A program made the translations under genes and the position numbers. Positions 49,988-59,569 of a stretch of 64,000 nt of DNA are shown piece by piece. How positions within the stretch are numbered: position 1 is the first letter of the stretch; each line of letters begins with the position of its first letter. Source of the stretch: UBA2136 sp963974105 (GTDB taxonomy: Bacteria > Pseudomonadota > Alphaproteobacteria > UBA2136); assembly GCA_963974105.1 (NCBI GenBank), contig CAXBBG010000002.1:186001-250000 (forward strand), written 5' to 3'. A model generated the notes under the pieces. That model was not told the origin of the DNA. It did not search any database and worked only from the letters and a program-made list of their open reading frames with translations.

Positions 49988-52000
49988 TTAAGATTTTTTA
50001 TTATGTAATTTTGTTTTAATAATGTTGGCTGCATTTTCTGCTGTAATGCCATAGTGTTTGTATAGTTCTTCTGCTGGGGCACTGGCGCCAAAAACGCTGG
50101 CACCATTTTCGGTCATACCAATAAATGAACCGTGTGCGCTTATATATTTATGCCAGCCAAGGTCGCATCCTGCTTCAATAGCAAGGCGAGTTGTCACTTC
50201 ACAAGGCATGACGCTTAAACGATATTCAGTGCTTTGCTTATCGAAAAGTTCCATACAAGGCATACTAATAACGCGGGCGTTAATGCCATCTATTTTTAAA
50301 AGTGCACGGGCACCAAGCGCAATTTCAACTTCACTACCTGTGGCAAAAATTAAAGCGTCGGTGCTGTCGTCGTTTTCACCTGCTAAAATGTAAGCGCCTT
50401 TGGCACTTAAGTTTTCAGGCGTGTGTGTTGTACGCACACAGCGCAAGCCTTGGCGCGTTAAACTTAAAACTGAAGGTGCATTTTTTGTTTCAAGTGCAAT
50501 TTGCCAGCATTCAGCGGTTTCAACTTGGTCTGCTGGACGGAAAGTTAAAACGTTTGGTGTAGCACGTGCTGTGGCTAACTGCTCAACGGGTTGATGCGTT
50601 GGGCCATCTTCACCAAGCCCGATGCTGTCGTGCGTCATCACGTAAATAACGCGGATACCCATTAAAGCGCTTAAGCGTAACGACGGCTTTAAATAGTCAA
50701 GGAAACTCATGAAGGTGCCACTTGTTGGAATGAAACCGCCGTAAAGGGTGATACCATTCATAATAGCCGCCATGCCATGTTCACGCACACCGTAGTGCAT
50801 GTAGTTACCGCTAAAGTCGTTGGCTGTAATAGGTGTCATGGTGCTTGTTTTTGTATTGACTGAACCTGTTAAGTCGGCGCTACCGCTTATAAGCTCCGGC
50901 ACATGTGGGTGCAATGCTTCAAGTGTGTTTCCACTGGCTTTGCGGGTTGCTACTTTTGCTGCATTTTTTGATGTTTCTTTTTTAAAGTCAATCACGGCTT
51001 GTTTTAAAGATGCGTTTACATCACCTGTTTGTAGACGTGAAAGTTCATTTTGAACATCTGTGCTTTTTGAATGAAGCGTTTCTTGCCATGTTTCATAAGC
51101 ACGTTTTCCTCGGGCTGATGCATGGCTAAATGCGTCGTAAACGTGGTTGGGTACTTTAAACGGCTCGTGGTCCCAACCTAATTCTTTGCGTGTGGCTTCA
51201 ATTTCATCCGCACTTAAGGGGCTGCCGTGGGCTGAAGCTGTGTCAACTTTTGTGGCGCAGCCAAAACCAATGTGGGTTTTAAAGGCAATAAAGGCAGGTT
51301 TGTCGCTGTCTTTTGCTTTTTGGATGGTTTCACGAATGGCGTCAACGTTGTGGCCGTCACATGTAAAGGTGTCAAATCCGTATGACTTTATGCGTGCTAA
51401 AACATCCGTTGACGACGTGTTTGAAACTTCTCCATCAATACAAATATTGTTGTCATCAAATAACACAATCAGTTTGTTGAGTTTTAAGTTTCCAGCCACT
51501 TCTAATGCTTCATGTGAAATACCTTCCATAAGGCAACCGTCACCCACGCTAACGTAAGTGTAGTTTTTAAACAGGTCTTCGCCATGGCGCTGGGCGCTGA
51601 GATTTGCGGCAATGGCCATACCAACTGCATTGGCAATACCTTGACCTAGTGGACCTGTGGTGGTTTCAATGCCGTCTGCGTAGCCATATTCGGGGTGTCC
51701 AGCTGTTTTACTGTGCATTTGGCGGAAGTTAATAATATCATCCATTGAGATGTTGTAACCTGTAAGGTGTAATAGACTATACAGTAACATAGACCCATGA
51801 CCGTTTGACAAAACAAACCTGTCACGGTTTGGCCATTTTGGATTGCTTGGGTCAAAATTTAAAAATTCACTAAATAAAACGGTGCCAATATCAGCCATGC
51901 CCATAGGCATACCAGGGTGCCCACTTTGTGCTTTGTTGACAGCGTCAATAGAAAGAAAGCGCACGGCATTTGCCATGTCTTTGTAGTTTAGGTTGTTCAT
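49988..52000 (-). CDS. tkt: Transketolase
   Basis: Transketolase moves two-carbon units between sugar phosphates in the pentose phosphate pathway, using thiamin diphosphate. The 670-residue protein has the ThDP/Mg motif VSVGDGCLMEGISHEALEVA ending near NNICIDGE, GHPGMPMG, FVLSNGHGSMLLYSL, the middle domain YGVREHGMAAIMNG (catalytic Glu), and THDSIGLGEDGPTHQPVEQL. It is the first gene of the tkt-gap-pgk transcript, combining pentose phosphate and lower glycolysis steps. Confidence 0.97.
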   Translation of the reverse strand: MNNLNYKDMANAVRFLSIDAVNKAQSGHPGMPMGMADIGTVLFSEFLNFDPSNPKWPNRDRFVLSNGHGSMLLYSLLHLTGYNISMDDIINFRQMHSKTAGHPEYGYADGIETTTGPLGQGIANAVGMAIAANLSAQRHGEDLFKNYTYVSVGDGCLMEGISHEALEVAGNLKLNKLIVLFDDNNICIDGEVSNTSSTDVLARIKSYGFDTFTCDGHNVDAIRETIQKAKDSDKPAFIAFKTHIGFGCATKVDTASAHGSPLSADEIEATRKELGWDHEPFKVPNHVYDAFSHASARGKRAYETWQETLHSKSTDVQNELSRLQTGDVNASLKQAVIDFKKETSKNAAKVATRKASGNTLEALHPHVPELISGSADLTGSVNTKTSTMTPITANDFSGNYMHYGVREHGMAAIMNGITLYGGFIPTSGTFMSFLDYLKPSLRLSALMGIRVIYVMTHDSIGLGEDGPTHQPVEQLATARATPNVLTFRPADQVETAECWQIALETKNAPSVLSLTRQGLRCVRTTHTPENLSAKGAYILAGENDDSTDALIFATGSEVEIALGARALLKIDGINARVISMPCMELFDKQSTEYRLSVMPCEVTTRLAIEAGCDLGWHKYISAHGSFIGMTENGASVFGASAPAEELYKHYGITAENAANIIKTKLHNKKS

Positions 52001-52114
52001 TATTATTTTCCCAAAATTATTACGTCTAAATGGTACATCTTTTTATAGCTATTTTAAAGGTTATTTTGTATGCTCTTATATCTATAAAAGTTTTATTAAA
52101 GGGTATAAAAGTTA

Positions 52115-52318
52115 ATGGATAGCGCAAAACGTTTAGAACAGGCCGTCGAAAAGCTAGAAGCATTTATGAAAAATAATGCTGAAATTTCAGCGATGGATGG
52201 TGACTCTAATGCAAAAATAACAAGCTTAATGGCTGAAAATAGCACTCTGAAAGAAAAACAAGACGCTGTTAAGTTGCGCTTAGACGCCTTAATTAAAAAT
52301 GCCGAGGGAACTGTGTAA
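52115..52318 (+). CDS. Small coiled-coil protein (DUF4164-like), 67 aa
   Basis: This 67-residue, almost fully helical protein has heptad-like Leu/Ala spacing (MDSAKRLEQAVEKLEAFMKN, then AENSTLKEKQDAVKLRLDAL). In alphaproteobacteria a small coiled-coil gene of this kind usually precedes zapA and may belong to the divisome. It ends 2 bases before the zapA ATG. A ZapB-like role is suggested by position only. Confidence 0.75.
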   Translation: MDSAKRLEQAVEKLEAFMKNNAEISAMDGDSNAKITSLMAENSTLKEKQDAVKLRLDALIKNAEGTV

Positions 52319-52320
52319 AG

Positions 52321-52611
52321 ATGGCCAAACAAATTGAAGTTAAAATTGGTAAAAAATCATACCGTTTAAACAGTGAAGAAGGGCAAGAGGCACGTGTCAA
52401 TCATGTGGCTGAATTATGGGATGGTTATGTTTCTAAACTTATGGAAAGTGCGCCTAAAATGGATAGGGATCAACTTGTTGTTTTAGCAGGCATGATGATG
52501 GCAGATGATTTTTTAACAACCCGCACAGAAAAAGAAACACACGTTCAATCTACAGAAGCTTTTCACAACACACTTGCTGAACGTTTAGAGCAGCTTACAC
52601 AGGGAAAATAG
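52321..52611 (+). CDS. zapA: Cell division protein ZapA
   Basis: This 96-residue FtsZ-associated protein promotes bundling of FtsZ filaments. The N-terminal globular part reads IEVKIGKKSYRLNSEEGQEA and VNHVAELWDGYV, followed by QLVVLAGMMMADDFL and a C-terminal helix. It is translationally close to the coiled-coil gene upstream and 10 bases before the 5-formyl-THF cyclo-ligase gene. Confidence 0.92.
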   Translation: MAKQIEVKIGKKSYRLNSEEGQEARVNHVAELWDGYVSKLMESAPKMDRDQLVVLAGMMMADDFLTTRTEKETHVQSTEAFHNTLAERLEQLTQGK

Positions 52612-52621
52612 GGTAAGTAAT

Positions 52622-53197
52622 ATGAATGAATTAACGCCAGAACGTCTTAAAAAACTTGAAATGCGTGAAACTATGCTTTTAAAGCGTCGCCAACTAAGTG
52701 AATCTGACATGCGTAAAGCTATGATTAAGGTAAGCGAAGAGGTTATGGATATTATCAATACCAAGCCACGTATTAAGTGTGTCGGTTTGTATAATGCCAT
52801 TAACAAGGAAATTGATATGACCTTTTTAGCTGAAATGTTGGCGACAAAGGGTATTAAAGTTGCCTTGCCTAGAGTTAAAGTAAAACATGAACCTTTGGTG
52901 TTTAATACATGGAATTTATTAAACCTTGTAGACAAAGATGCAGAGGGAATTCCTTGTGCGATGGGCACTGAAATAATACCTGATGTTGTGGTTATTCCTT
53001 TGGTAGCTTATAATAAAAATGGTTACCGTGTGGGTTATGGCAGTGGTTATTACGACCGTACACTAAGCACAAGCCTTAAAGGATGCTTTGCTATTGGCGT
53101 TGGTTATTCTTTCCAAGAGTCGGACAGTGTTGAAGAGGAATCACATGATGTGCCGATGAATGTGATTGTGACTGAAAAAGAAATTTTAACTCTATAA
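52622..53197 (+). CDS. 5-formyltetrahydrofolate cyclo-ligase
   Basis: This enzyme converts 5-formyl-THF to 5,10-methenyl-THF with ATP, recycling stored folate. The 191-residue protein has the lysine/arginine-rich MLLKRRQLSE start, VGLYNAINKEIDMTFL, the core VVVIPLVAYNKNGYRVGYGS followed by GYYDRTL, and CFAIGVGYSFQE. zapA next to this gene is a common bacterial arrangement. The 6S RNA gene that often lies between them cannot fit here, since the gap is only 10 bases. Confidence 0.94.
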   Translation: MNELTPERLKKLEMRETMLLKRRQLSESDMRKAMIKVSEEVMDIINTKPRIKCVGLYNAINKEIDMTFLAEMLATKGIKVALPRVKVKHEPLVFNTWNLLNLVDKDAEGIPCAMGTEIIPDVVVIPLVAYNKNGYRVGYGSGYYDRTLSTSLKGCFAIGVGYSFQESDSVEEESHDVPMNVIVTEKEILTL

Positions 53198-53302
53198 CTT
53201 GTATTTGTTTTATATGTCTATTATATATTAACTAATATTATTAGACTTGCTGTATAGCATTCCTTTTCTTAACTGGCTTTATAAAAGCCTTTGGATAACA
53301 TT

Positions 53303-53575
53303 ATGTTTGAGTTAGATCTTACGGGTGAGTATCCTGTAATTGTGTTTGAAGAAGGTACAAAAATTGTATCGACTCAAAAAACAAATTCAGAAGAAATACC
53401 TTTTGCGCATGACACATTTGAACTGCCTACATCAATCCCTGAAATGAAACTTTTTTCAAACGGTGAATTTATGGGTATTGTGCGTGAGTACCGCGGAGAA
53501 AAATATTACGAAGGTTCTGCCTTTGTAAATGACACGGTTGCTGGTGCAAGTGCCGCGGTTATTATATCTATCTAA
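53303..53575 (+). CDS. Hypothetical protein, 90 aa
   Basis: This small soluble, acidic protein has several short beta-strand-like segments (FELDLTGEYPVIVFEEGTK, KLFSNGEFMGIVREYRGE) and a hydrophobic Ala/Val-rich C-terminus (GASAAVIISI). No family is recognised. The ATG at 53303 has GGA 8 bases upstream; a TTG 12 bases earlier is less likely. It is closed by a terminator. Confidence 0.6.
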   Translation: MFELDLTGEYPVIVFEEGTKIVSTQKTNSEEIPFAHDTFELPTSIPEMKLFSNGEFMGIVREYRGEKYYEGSAFVNDTVAGASAAVIISI

Positions 53576-53585
53576 GTTAAATCGT

Positions 53586-53617
53586 GAAAAGAGCCTTTTT
53601 TGAGGCTCTTTTTTTAT
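53586..53617 (+). terminator. Terminator after the 90-aa gene
   Basis: The stem AAAGAGCC/GGCTCTTT has a T-rich loop followed by a T-tract. Confidence 0.88.
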
Positions 53618-53706
53618 GCTTAAAGTTTAAAAAAATCATTGAAAACCTTGTAATTTGCTATATTTCGCTTATGTTAGGTAATGTAATTATATAAAGAGAA
53701 GTGAAA

Positions 53707-54525
53707 ATGTCGTTAAAAGTTGTTTTTTTAGGTGATGTGATGGGGCGACCAGGCCGTGAGGCTGTGATGAGGTACCTACCGCAATTGCGTAAGGATTCTA
53801 AGGCTGATTTTGTGGTTGTGAATGCTGAAAACGCTGCAGGCGGTAAAGGTTTAACTTCAGACATTGCAAAAGACCTGTACAAAGCAGGGGCTGATTGTTT
53901 GACAATGGGGAACCATACATTTGACCGTAAAGAAATTAGTGACATGTTTGCGCTTGATCGTAAACTCATTATCCCAGCCAATTATGTTATGAAGACCGAT
54001 GGAAAAGGCTTCCGCGTGTTTACACTTGAAAATGGCAAAAAAATTGGGGTTATGAACTTACTGGGACAAGTATTTATGCCTGATAAAGTGCATTGCCCGT
54101 TTCATCACTCAAAAGACTTTCAAAAAGAATACCGTTTAGGCACGGATTATGACGCTTTAATTGTGGACTTTCACGCCGAAGCCACAGGCGAAAAATGTAT
54201 GATGGGGCACATGTGGGACGGTAAGGCTTCACTTGTGGTTGGCACGCATACACATATCCCAACAGCAGATAATCGCATTCAACCAAAAGGTACGGGTTAC
54301 CATACCGATGCTGGTATGTGCGGCGATTATATTTCTTCGTTAGGGCTAGACCTTGACAGCGTGTTGCACCGCCAATTTGACACAAGGCGCAGTACGTGGA
54401 AATGGGAAATAGCAGGCGGTGAGGGCACAATGTGCGGTACATTTGTTGAGTTAAACGACAAAGGTCTTTGTGAAAACATCAAAACTTTTAGGTATGGCGG
54501 TTCCTTAGAACATAAACCTTTTTAG
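53707..54525 (+). CDS. YmdB-like (TIGR00282) metallophosphoesterase
   Basis: This 272-residue protein matches the YmdB family, whose Bacillus member hydrolyses 2',3'-cyclic nucleotides. It starts with the metal motif VFLGDVMGRPGREAV and has NAENAAGGKGL, MGNHTFDRKE, VDFHAEATGEK, the metal-binding VVGTHTHIPTAD and GTGYHTDAGMCGDY. ATG at 53707 follows AAAGAG; a GTG two codons earlier is less likely. It is a single gene between two terminators or regulatory regions. Confidence 0.92.
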   Translation: MSLKVVFLGDVMGRPGREAVMRYLPQLRKDSKADFVVVNAENAAGGKGLTSDIAKDLYKAGADCLTMGNHTFDRKEISDMFALDRKLIIPANYVMKTDGKGFRVFTLENGKKIGVMNLLGQVFMPDKVHCPFHHSKDFQKEYRLGTDYDALIVDFHAEATGEKCMMGHMWDGKASLVVGTHTHIPTADNRIQPKGTGYHTDAGMCGDYISSLGLDLDSVLHRQFDTRRSTWKWEIAGGEGTMCGTFVELNDKGLCENIKTFRYGGSLEHKPF

Positions 54526-54616
54526 TATTTATTCTCCTATCTTGACTTTTGGTGTGTGTGGGTATATTTTGTAAATAGATTTACCCATCTTTTTGTCACT
54601 TTTTTTGTCTCTTTAC

Positions 54617-54628
54617 GAGGTTGTCCTC
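54617..54628 (+). promoter_or_regulatory. Shine-Dalgarno with its own complementary sequence before the start
   Basis: The SD sequence GAGG is followed by TTGT and then CCTC, so it can form a 4-bp hairpin that hides the ribosome-binding site of the histidine phosphatase gene starting at 54631. The stem is short and its effect unproven. Confidence 0.35.
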
Positions 54629-54630
54629 TT

Positions 54631-55257
54631 ATGAATCATATCAATAAATTTATATTTATTCGCCACGGCGAAACCGACTGGAACGCACTAGGTAAATTGC
54701 AGTTTCATACTGATAATTCGCTTAATGACTATGGTCGAAAACAATCATTGCAGGCGGCGTTAATTTTAGCTAGCCAAAACTTGGGGGCGCTTTATTTTTT
54801 ATCTAGCCCTTATGCCAGAGCTGTTGAAACAGCAGATATTGTGACCAGATATATCAAGTATTCTACAAAAACTGATATTAAGAAAATAAAGACAGACAAA
54901 GGTCTTGCAGAACGTTATGGCGGTAGCCTTGACGGCATGCAATTTTCTGAGTTTGAAAAATCTACCAAAAAGCTTATCCCAGAAGGTTTAATGATTTGGG
55001 ATCACATGAAACTAATTTGCCCTAAAGTTGAATGTTCCACTTCTCTTGTGGCACGCATGCAAAAGGCTATTGAAGATGGTTATAATCCAAAATGGAAAGA
55101 AGAAGCCACCTTAGTTATTGTGGGGCATTTAGGTGCAATGGACACTTTTTCACGCTTAATCTTAAACCAGCCAGGTGTTACCATGTTTAAAAACGCAACG
55201 CCTTACCTTTTTGAAAACACTCAAAATGGTTGGGTTATTACTGAGCTCTCGGCATAA
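54631..55257 (+). CDS. Histidine phosphatase family protein (copy 1)
   Basis: This is a 208-residue phosphoglycerate-mutase-like enzyme. The phospho-accepting His is in IFIRHGETDWN, the Arg pair is in SSPYARAVETADI, and the second catalytic His is in VIVGHLGAMDTF; ERYGGSLDGMQFSEFEK is the acidic lid. It is closely related to the next gene and surely arose by tandem duplication. Start at 54631 (GAGG upstream), not at the much earlier in-frame ATG at 54556. The phosphorylated substrate is not predictable. Confidence 0.85.
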   Translation: MNHINKFIFIRHGETDWNALGKLQFHTDNSLNDYGRKQSLQAALILASQNLGALYFLSSPYARAVETADIVTRYIKYSTKTDIKKIKTDKGLAERYGGSLDGMQFSEFEKSTKKLIPEGLMIWDHMKLICPKVECSTSLVARMQKAIEDGYNPKWKEEATLVIVGHLGAMDTFSRLILNQPGVTMFKNATPYLFENTQNGWVITELSA

Positions 55258-55296
55258 AATAAAAGCCCCTTCTGCAATTGTAGTAGGGGCTTTTTG
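55258..55296 (+). terminator. Terminator between the two histidine phosphatase genes
   Basis: The stem GCCCCT/AGGGGC is extended by CTGC/GTAG inside, with A and T tracts at the ends. Confidence 0.88.
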
Positions 55297-55332
55297 TTGT
55301 TATAATCAAGCTATATAAAAGGAGTTTAAACA

Positions 55333-55953
55333 ATGCAAAATACAGATAAATTTATTTTTGTGCGTCACGGTCAAACCGACTTAAATGCTGCACGTGTTTT
55401 GCAGTTTCATATTGATGAGCCGTTGAATGATATTGGGCGTGAACAGGCCAAAATGGCGGCGGCGGCATTAACGGCTTTTGACGGTTCTTGTTTGTTTATG
55501 TCTAGCCCTTTAAAACGTGCAACAGATACAGCGCATATTATGCACCAAAGTTGGCATGAATCAAAAGGTGTAGAGGAGGGGAACTTAATCTATTCAGAAG
55601 CGAAGTTAATTGAACGCTATGGTGGTTCACTTGAAGGAATTCATCACAGTGAATTTAAAGAGCTTACACAAAAGCATATTCCAGAAAGTGTTGAAACTTG
55701 GGATAATTTACACTTAGTTTGCCCTCGAGTTGAAAGTTCAAAACAGGTGGCAGAGCGTATGAAGCAGGCTGTTGTAGAGGGCTGTCTCAAGGCTAAAAAA
55801 AGTTCTTCCACTTTGGTTGTTGTGGGGCATTCTAGTGCTTTTGCTGCTTTTGCTCGACTAGAGCTTGGCTTTGAATGCTTAACGAAAAATGCTACGCCAT
55901 ATATGGTTGAATGCGTTAAAGGTAAATGGCAAGCGAACCCTATAGGTGTATAA
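55333..55953 (+). CDS. Histidine phosphatase family protein (copy 2)
   Basis: This 206-residue paralogue of the preceding gene shares the same order of motifs: FVRHGQTDLN (catalytic His), SSPLKRATDTAHI, ERYGGSLEGIHHSEFKELTQ, CPRVESSKQVAERM and VVVGHSSAFAAFAR (second His). The two copies match along their whole length, with the same C-terminal KNATPY segment. GGAG precedes the ATG. A separate terminator lies between the copies, so each may be regulated on its own. Confidence 0.87.
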   Translation: MQNTDKFIFVRHGQTDLNAARVLQFHIDEPLNDIGREQAKMAAAALTAFDGSCLFMSSPLKRATDTAHIMHQSWHESKGVEEGNLIYSEAKLIERYGGSLEGIHHSEFKELTQKHIPESVETWDNLHLVCPRVESSKQVAERMKQAVVEGCLKAKKSSSTLVVVGHSSAFAAFARLELGFECLTKNATPYMVECVKGKWQANPIGV

Positions 55954-55967
55954 TTTTTCTGTGGCGT

Positions 55968-56498
55968 TTATTTATTCCACGGCATTTTATTCAATAACAT
56001 CGCTAGTCCGCACCATCCTGTAATGCCCGCAAAGGCAAGGGCGGTACCTAGTAAGCCAGCCACAATAAAACCGGCTTCATGTACATATAAGCCCGCTGCC
56101 GTAGCAATTGCAACCATGCTACCAACAATCGTTTGTACCTGCCTAAATATAGACATTTTTATGTTTTTTTGTGTAGAAACGATCGGTAAAGTTGCTTCTT
56201 TCCAGGCTGTTATACCACCTTCAATGTTGTAAATTTCATGTTCTTTATGGCTTGTTTTAGAGGCGATATCACAAGCTTTTTCTCCACGGGCACTTTTTAA
56301 GCACTGGAATATAATTTTTCGACTTTGAGGGATGTTGAGCTGTGCTAACAATGCTTCGATGTTGCTTAAAGGTAAGGAAATGGCATAGGCAATATGTTCG
56401 GCTTTATATTCCTCGGCTTCACGCACATCAATTAAAATGGCGTCGCCATCAGCTAACCAAGTTGCCGCTTGGTTTGGTAATATACTTTTAATGGTCAT
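55968..56498 (-). CDS. Rhodanese-DUF2892 membrane protein (YgaP-like)
   Basis: This 176-residue protein combines an N-terminal rhodanese domain (LIDVREAEEYKAEHI, active-site Cys in FQCLKSARG, GGITAWKE) with two C-terminal transmembrane helices ending in GWCGLAMLLNKMPWNK, the DUF2892 type. The same fusion is known from E. coli YgaP, a membrane-bound sulfurtransferase. The ArsR-type gene immediately upstream (5-base gap) suggests regulation by metal or sulfur, again as in ygaV-ygaP. Confidence 0.9.
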   Translation of the reverse strand: MTIKSILPNQAATWLADGDAILIDVREAEEYKAEHIAYAISLPLSNIEALLAQLNIPQSRKIIFQCLKSARGEKACDIASKTSHKEHEIYNIEGGITAWKEATLPIVSTQKNIKMSIFRQVQTIVGSMVAIATAAGLYVHEAGFIVAGLLGTALAFAGITGWCGLAMLLNKMPWNK

Positions 56499-56503
56499 AG
56501 CTT

Positions 56504-56798
56504 TTATTCTTTACAATATTTGTTATATAAAATTTTCATAATGGCTACAGCTTCGTCGTTACAAATGCTGTAATACAATGTTCGATGCTCTCGTCTAAAA
56601 CGAATAATATTTTCATTTTTAAGTTTGAGCAGGTGTTGTGACATAGAGGTTTGGGCAATGCCTGTGCTCTCTATCATTTCAGTCACACTTTTTTCACCTT
56701 CTGCCAACTGGCATAAAATAAGTAAACGGCTTGGGTTTGAAAGCCCTTTTAAAAAATTAGACGCTTCATGTGCGTTTATATGGGGGGTGGTCCAGCAT
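56504..56798 (-). pseudogene. ArsR-family transcriptional regulator with apparent 5' frameshift
   Basis: The winged-helix core is intact: FLKGLSNPSRLLILCQL, GEKSVTEMIESTGIAQTSMS, QHLLKLKNENIIRFRREHRT and LYYSICNDEA, matching ArsR/SmtB-type repressors (YgaV-like). In this frame, however, no ATG, GTG or TTG exists before the middle of the domain; a TTG at 56707 would cut it in half. An ATG at 56798 in another frame would join it if one base were removed from the six-C run at 56782-56787 (minus strand). So the gene is either truly frameshifted, affected by a sequencing error, or uses a rare start. It lies just upstream of the rhodanese gene it would be expected to control. Confidence 0.55.
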
Positions 56799-56847
56799 TG
56801 ATGTATGCGGCCGACGCTTTACGCGCGTATGACCAGCTTTAATAAAT

Positions 56848-56880
56848 AAAAAAGCCCCATACTGAAAGTAGGCGCTTTTA
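56848..56880 (-). terminator. Terminator of the Ada-like zinc protein gene
   Basis: On the minus strand AAAAGCGCC and GGGGCTTTT pair with one mismatch and an inner TAC/GTA stem, followed by T residues. The hairpin begins at the stop codon. Confidence 0.6.
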
Positions 56881-57138
56881 TTTCGATGAAGGGGTTTGTG
56901 TCTCTTTCCACTTTTTATAAGCGCTTGGCATACATTTGGCGCAAGGCCTGTAACCTAGGTTTGTGGGAGATTCGTGGGACTCAAAAAAGATACGGTTTTC
57001 ACGTTTTATTTTATGTTGTCCAGAAGCGCAATTGAGTTTGCCGAATATTTTTCCAGTTATCCAGCCTGCATATATAATATTGCCGCTATAAATTTTCCGC
57101 CATAAGGCTGCGTCGGAAATGTTGTTATGTTTAATCAT
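56878..57138 (-). CDS. Ada-type zinc-binding domain protein, 86 aa
   Basis: The C-terminal half matches the metal-binding module of the DNA-repair protein Ada: a first Cys in KLNCASGQH, then RENRIFFESHESPTNLGYRPC and AKCMP. The Ada module uses four Cys; here the clearly aligned ones are those of NC, RPC and AKC, with the second position occupied by a residue of FFESHES, so metal binding may be incomplete. No methyltransferase or HTH domain follows, so it is a stand-alone module. GGA lies 8 bases before the ATG. Confidence 0.72.
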   Translation of the reverse strand: MIKHNNISDAALWRKIYSGNIIYAGWITGKIFGKLNCASGQHKIKRENRIFFESHESPTNLGYRPCAKCMPSAYKKWKETQTPSSK

Positions 57139-57324
57139 AATTCATTCCAAAAAGAAGAGGTGTGTTTGTAAGTATGACTATATATCAATATGGCATCATT
57201 TGTAAATAATGATTGTTTTTAGATGCTTTAAATTGTATAGTGCGCGGGTAAATTCATCGCTTCGTTATGAAGTTTTTCTTTTTTTAAGAGGGTGTTCTAC
57301 CGTCTTATTTTGCGAGGTATATAA

Positions 57325-58161
57325 ATGCCGAACGTTCATCAAGCTCAATATTTAGTAAATGAGATTGAGCTCAATAAAGGTAAAAACCCTGAAAGGTTTA
57401 TATTTTTTCTAGATATATTAAGTGAACTTTCTCAGCGCTGTGAAAATGAAAATATGAAAACTGCATTTGAGAAATGTAAAAAATATCGCCGTGATTTTAA
57501 TTTAAAGCGCTTAAAGTTTAATATTTCAAAATTACGTGAAGGTAAATTTTATATTTTAGAGTCTTTTAAAGACTATAGTATTTATGTATATACACATAAA
57601 TTTTCTAACGAAGAGCTTGGAGTTAAAGAAGGTGAAGTTTCAAAGCTGGTTTCAAAGCTTTCTCTAAAATTCTGTAAGGATCTTTTAAAAGATTCAAAGA
57701 CCTCTCTTACTATTTCAGAAGTTGATGAGTTGAATAAAGTTATGTTTTTAGGGGGGTTAACCTTTAACGATATTGGGTTAAGTTCTGATAAATATAATAA
57801 AATTATAGAAAAACAAAAGTTGTTAACAGCTATGAACAGCTTTATTAAAACGCCCACCGTTAATAGCTTAGAGCATTTAAACGAACTCGTTTCTTTAAGT
57901 AGTTATAAAATTGAAGATGTCTGCCGTTTGGTTAATGTATCACGCTTTCAATATCAATCACGCATTTCTTTTGCTTATCTTGCTGGTGCAAAAGCTTGTT
58001 ATATACAGGCTTTAAAATTTGAACTAGACTCTTTGAGTAACCTGAACTTGATAGACCATTATTTAAAATGTGCAGGACATGAAAAAATGTATGATTTTAT
58101 ACATGTTACTGAATGCGAATTTTCAAGGCTGCGGGCAGCACTTGAATCTTTACCCACCTAA
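57325..58161 (+). CDS. Hypothetical protein, 278 aa
   Basis: I do not recognise this soluble, lysine-rich, almost fully helical protein. Its C-terminal third resembles a helix-turn-helix-like segment (YKIEDVCRLVNVSRFQYQSR), where VCRLVNVSRFQYQSRI has the spacing of a DNA-binding HTH. That is weak evidence for a regulator. GAGG lies 8 bases before the ATG and a terminator follows directly, making it monocistronic. The codon use is more AT-rich than in the neighbouring tuf. Confidence 0.65.
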   Translation: MPNVHQAQYLVNEIELNKGKNPERFIFFLDILSELSQRCENENMKTAFEKCKKYRRDFNLKRLKFNISKLREGKFYILESFKDYSIYVYTHKFSNEELGVKEGEVSKLVSKLSLKFCKDLLKDSKTSLTISEVDELNKVMFLGGLTFNDIGLSSDKYNKIIEKQKLLTAMNSFIKTPTVNSLEHLNELVSLSSYKIEDVCRLVNVSRFQYQSRISFAYLAGAKACYIQALKFELDSLSNLNLIDHYLKCAGHEKMYDFIHVTECEFSRLRAALESLPT

Positions 58162-58171
58162 TTGTCGAATC

Positions 58172-58201
58172 GTAAAAAGTCTCCTTTAAGGGGGCTTTTT
58201 T
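58172..58201 (+). terminator. Terminator after the 278-aa gene
   Basis: The stem AAAAAGTCTCC/GGGGGCTTTTT includes two G-U pairs, with a TTTAA loop. Confidence 0.78.
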
Positions 58202-58330
58202 ACGTATTGAGATTGAAATATATTATTTTGTCAGTACGTCGTTCCTCTAGCGTTATTTTTACAGCTATATTTCTTGTATATTTCCTCTTTAATTCCTCAG
58301 CGGTTCCGGTTTTATTCGCCTGTATGCCGC

Positions 58331-58357
58331 AAAAAAAAGAGCCCCGAAGGGCTCTTA
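58331..58357 (-). terminator. Terminator after tuf
   Basis: On the minus strand the stem AAGAGCCC/GGGCTCTT is closed by a TTCG tetraloop and followed by eight T residues, 22 bases past the tuf stop. Confidence 0.92.
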
Positions 58358-58378
58358 AATAGTCAGTAGTAAAATAGA

Positions 58379-59569
<1,191 letters not shown>

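Noticed and set aside
52612..52621. 6S RNA gene between zapA and the cyclo-ligase gene
   Set aside because: The gap is only 10 bases, so no RNA gene fits at this common location.
54556..54630. N-terminal extension of the first histidine phosphatase
   Set aside because: It adds a hydrophobic leader not seen in its paralogue and lacks a ribosome-binding site, while GAGG precedes the ATG at 54631.
58162..58362. 66-aa open frame after the 278-aa gene
   Set aside because: It begins with a TTG at the preceding stop, runs through two terminators and has no ribosome-binding site.
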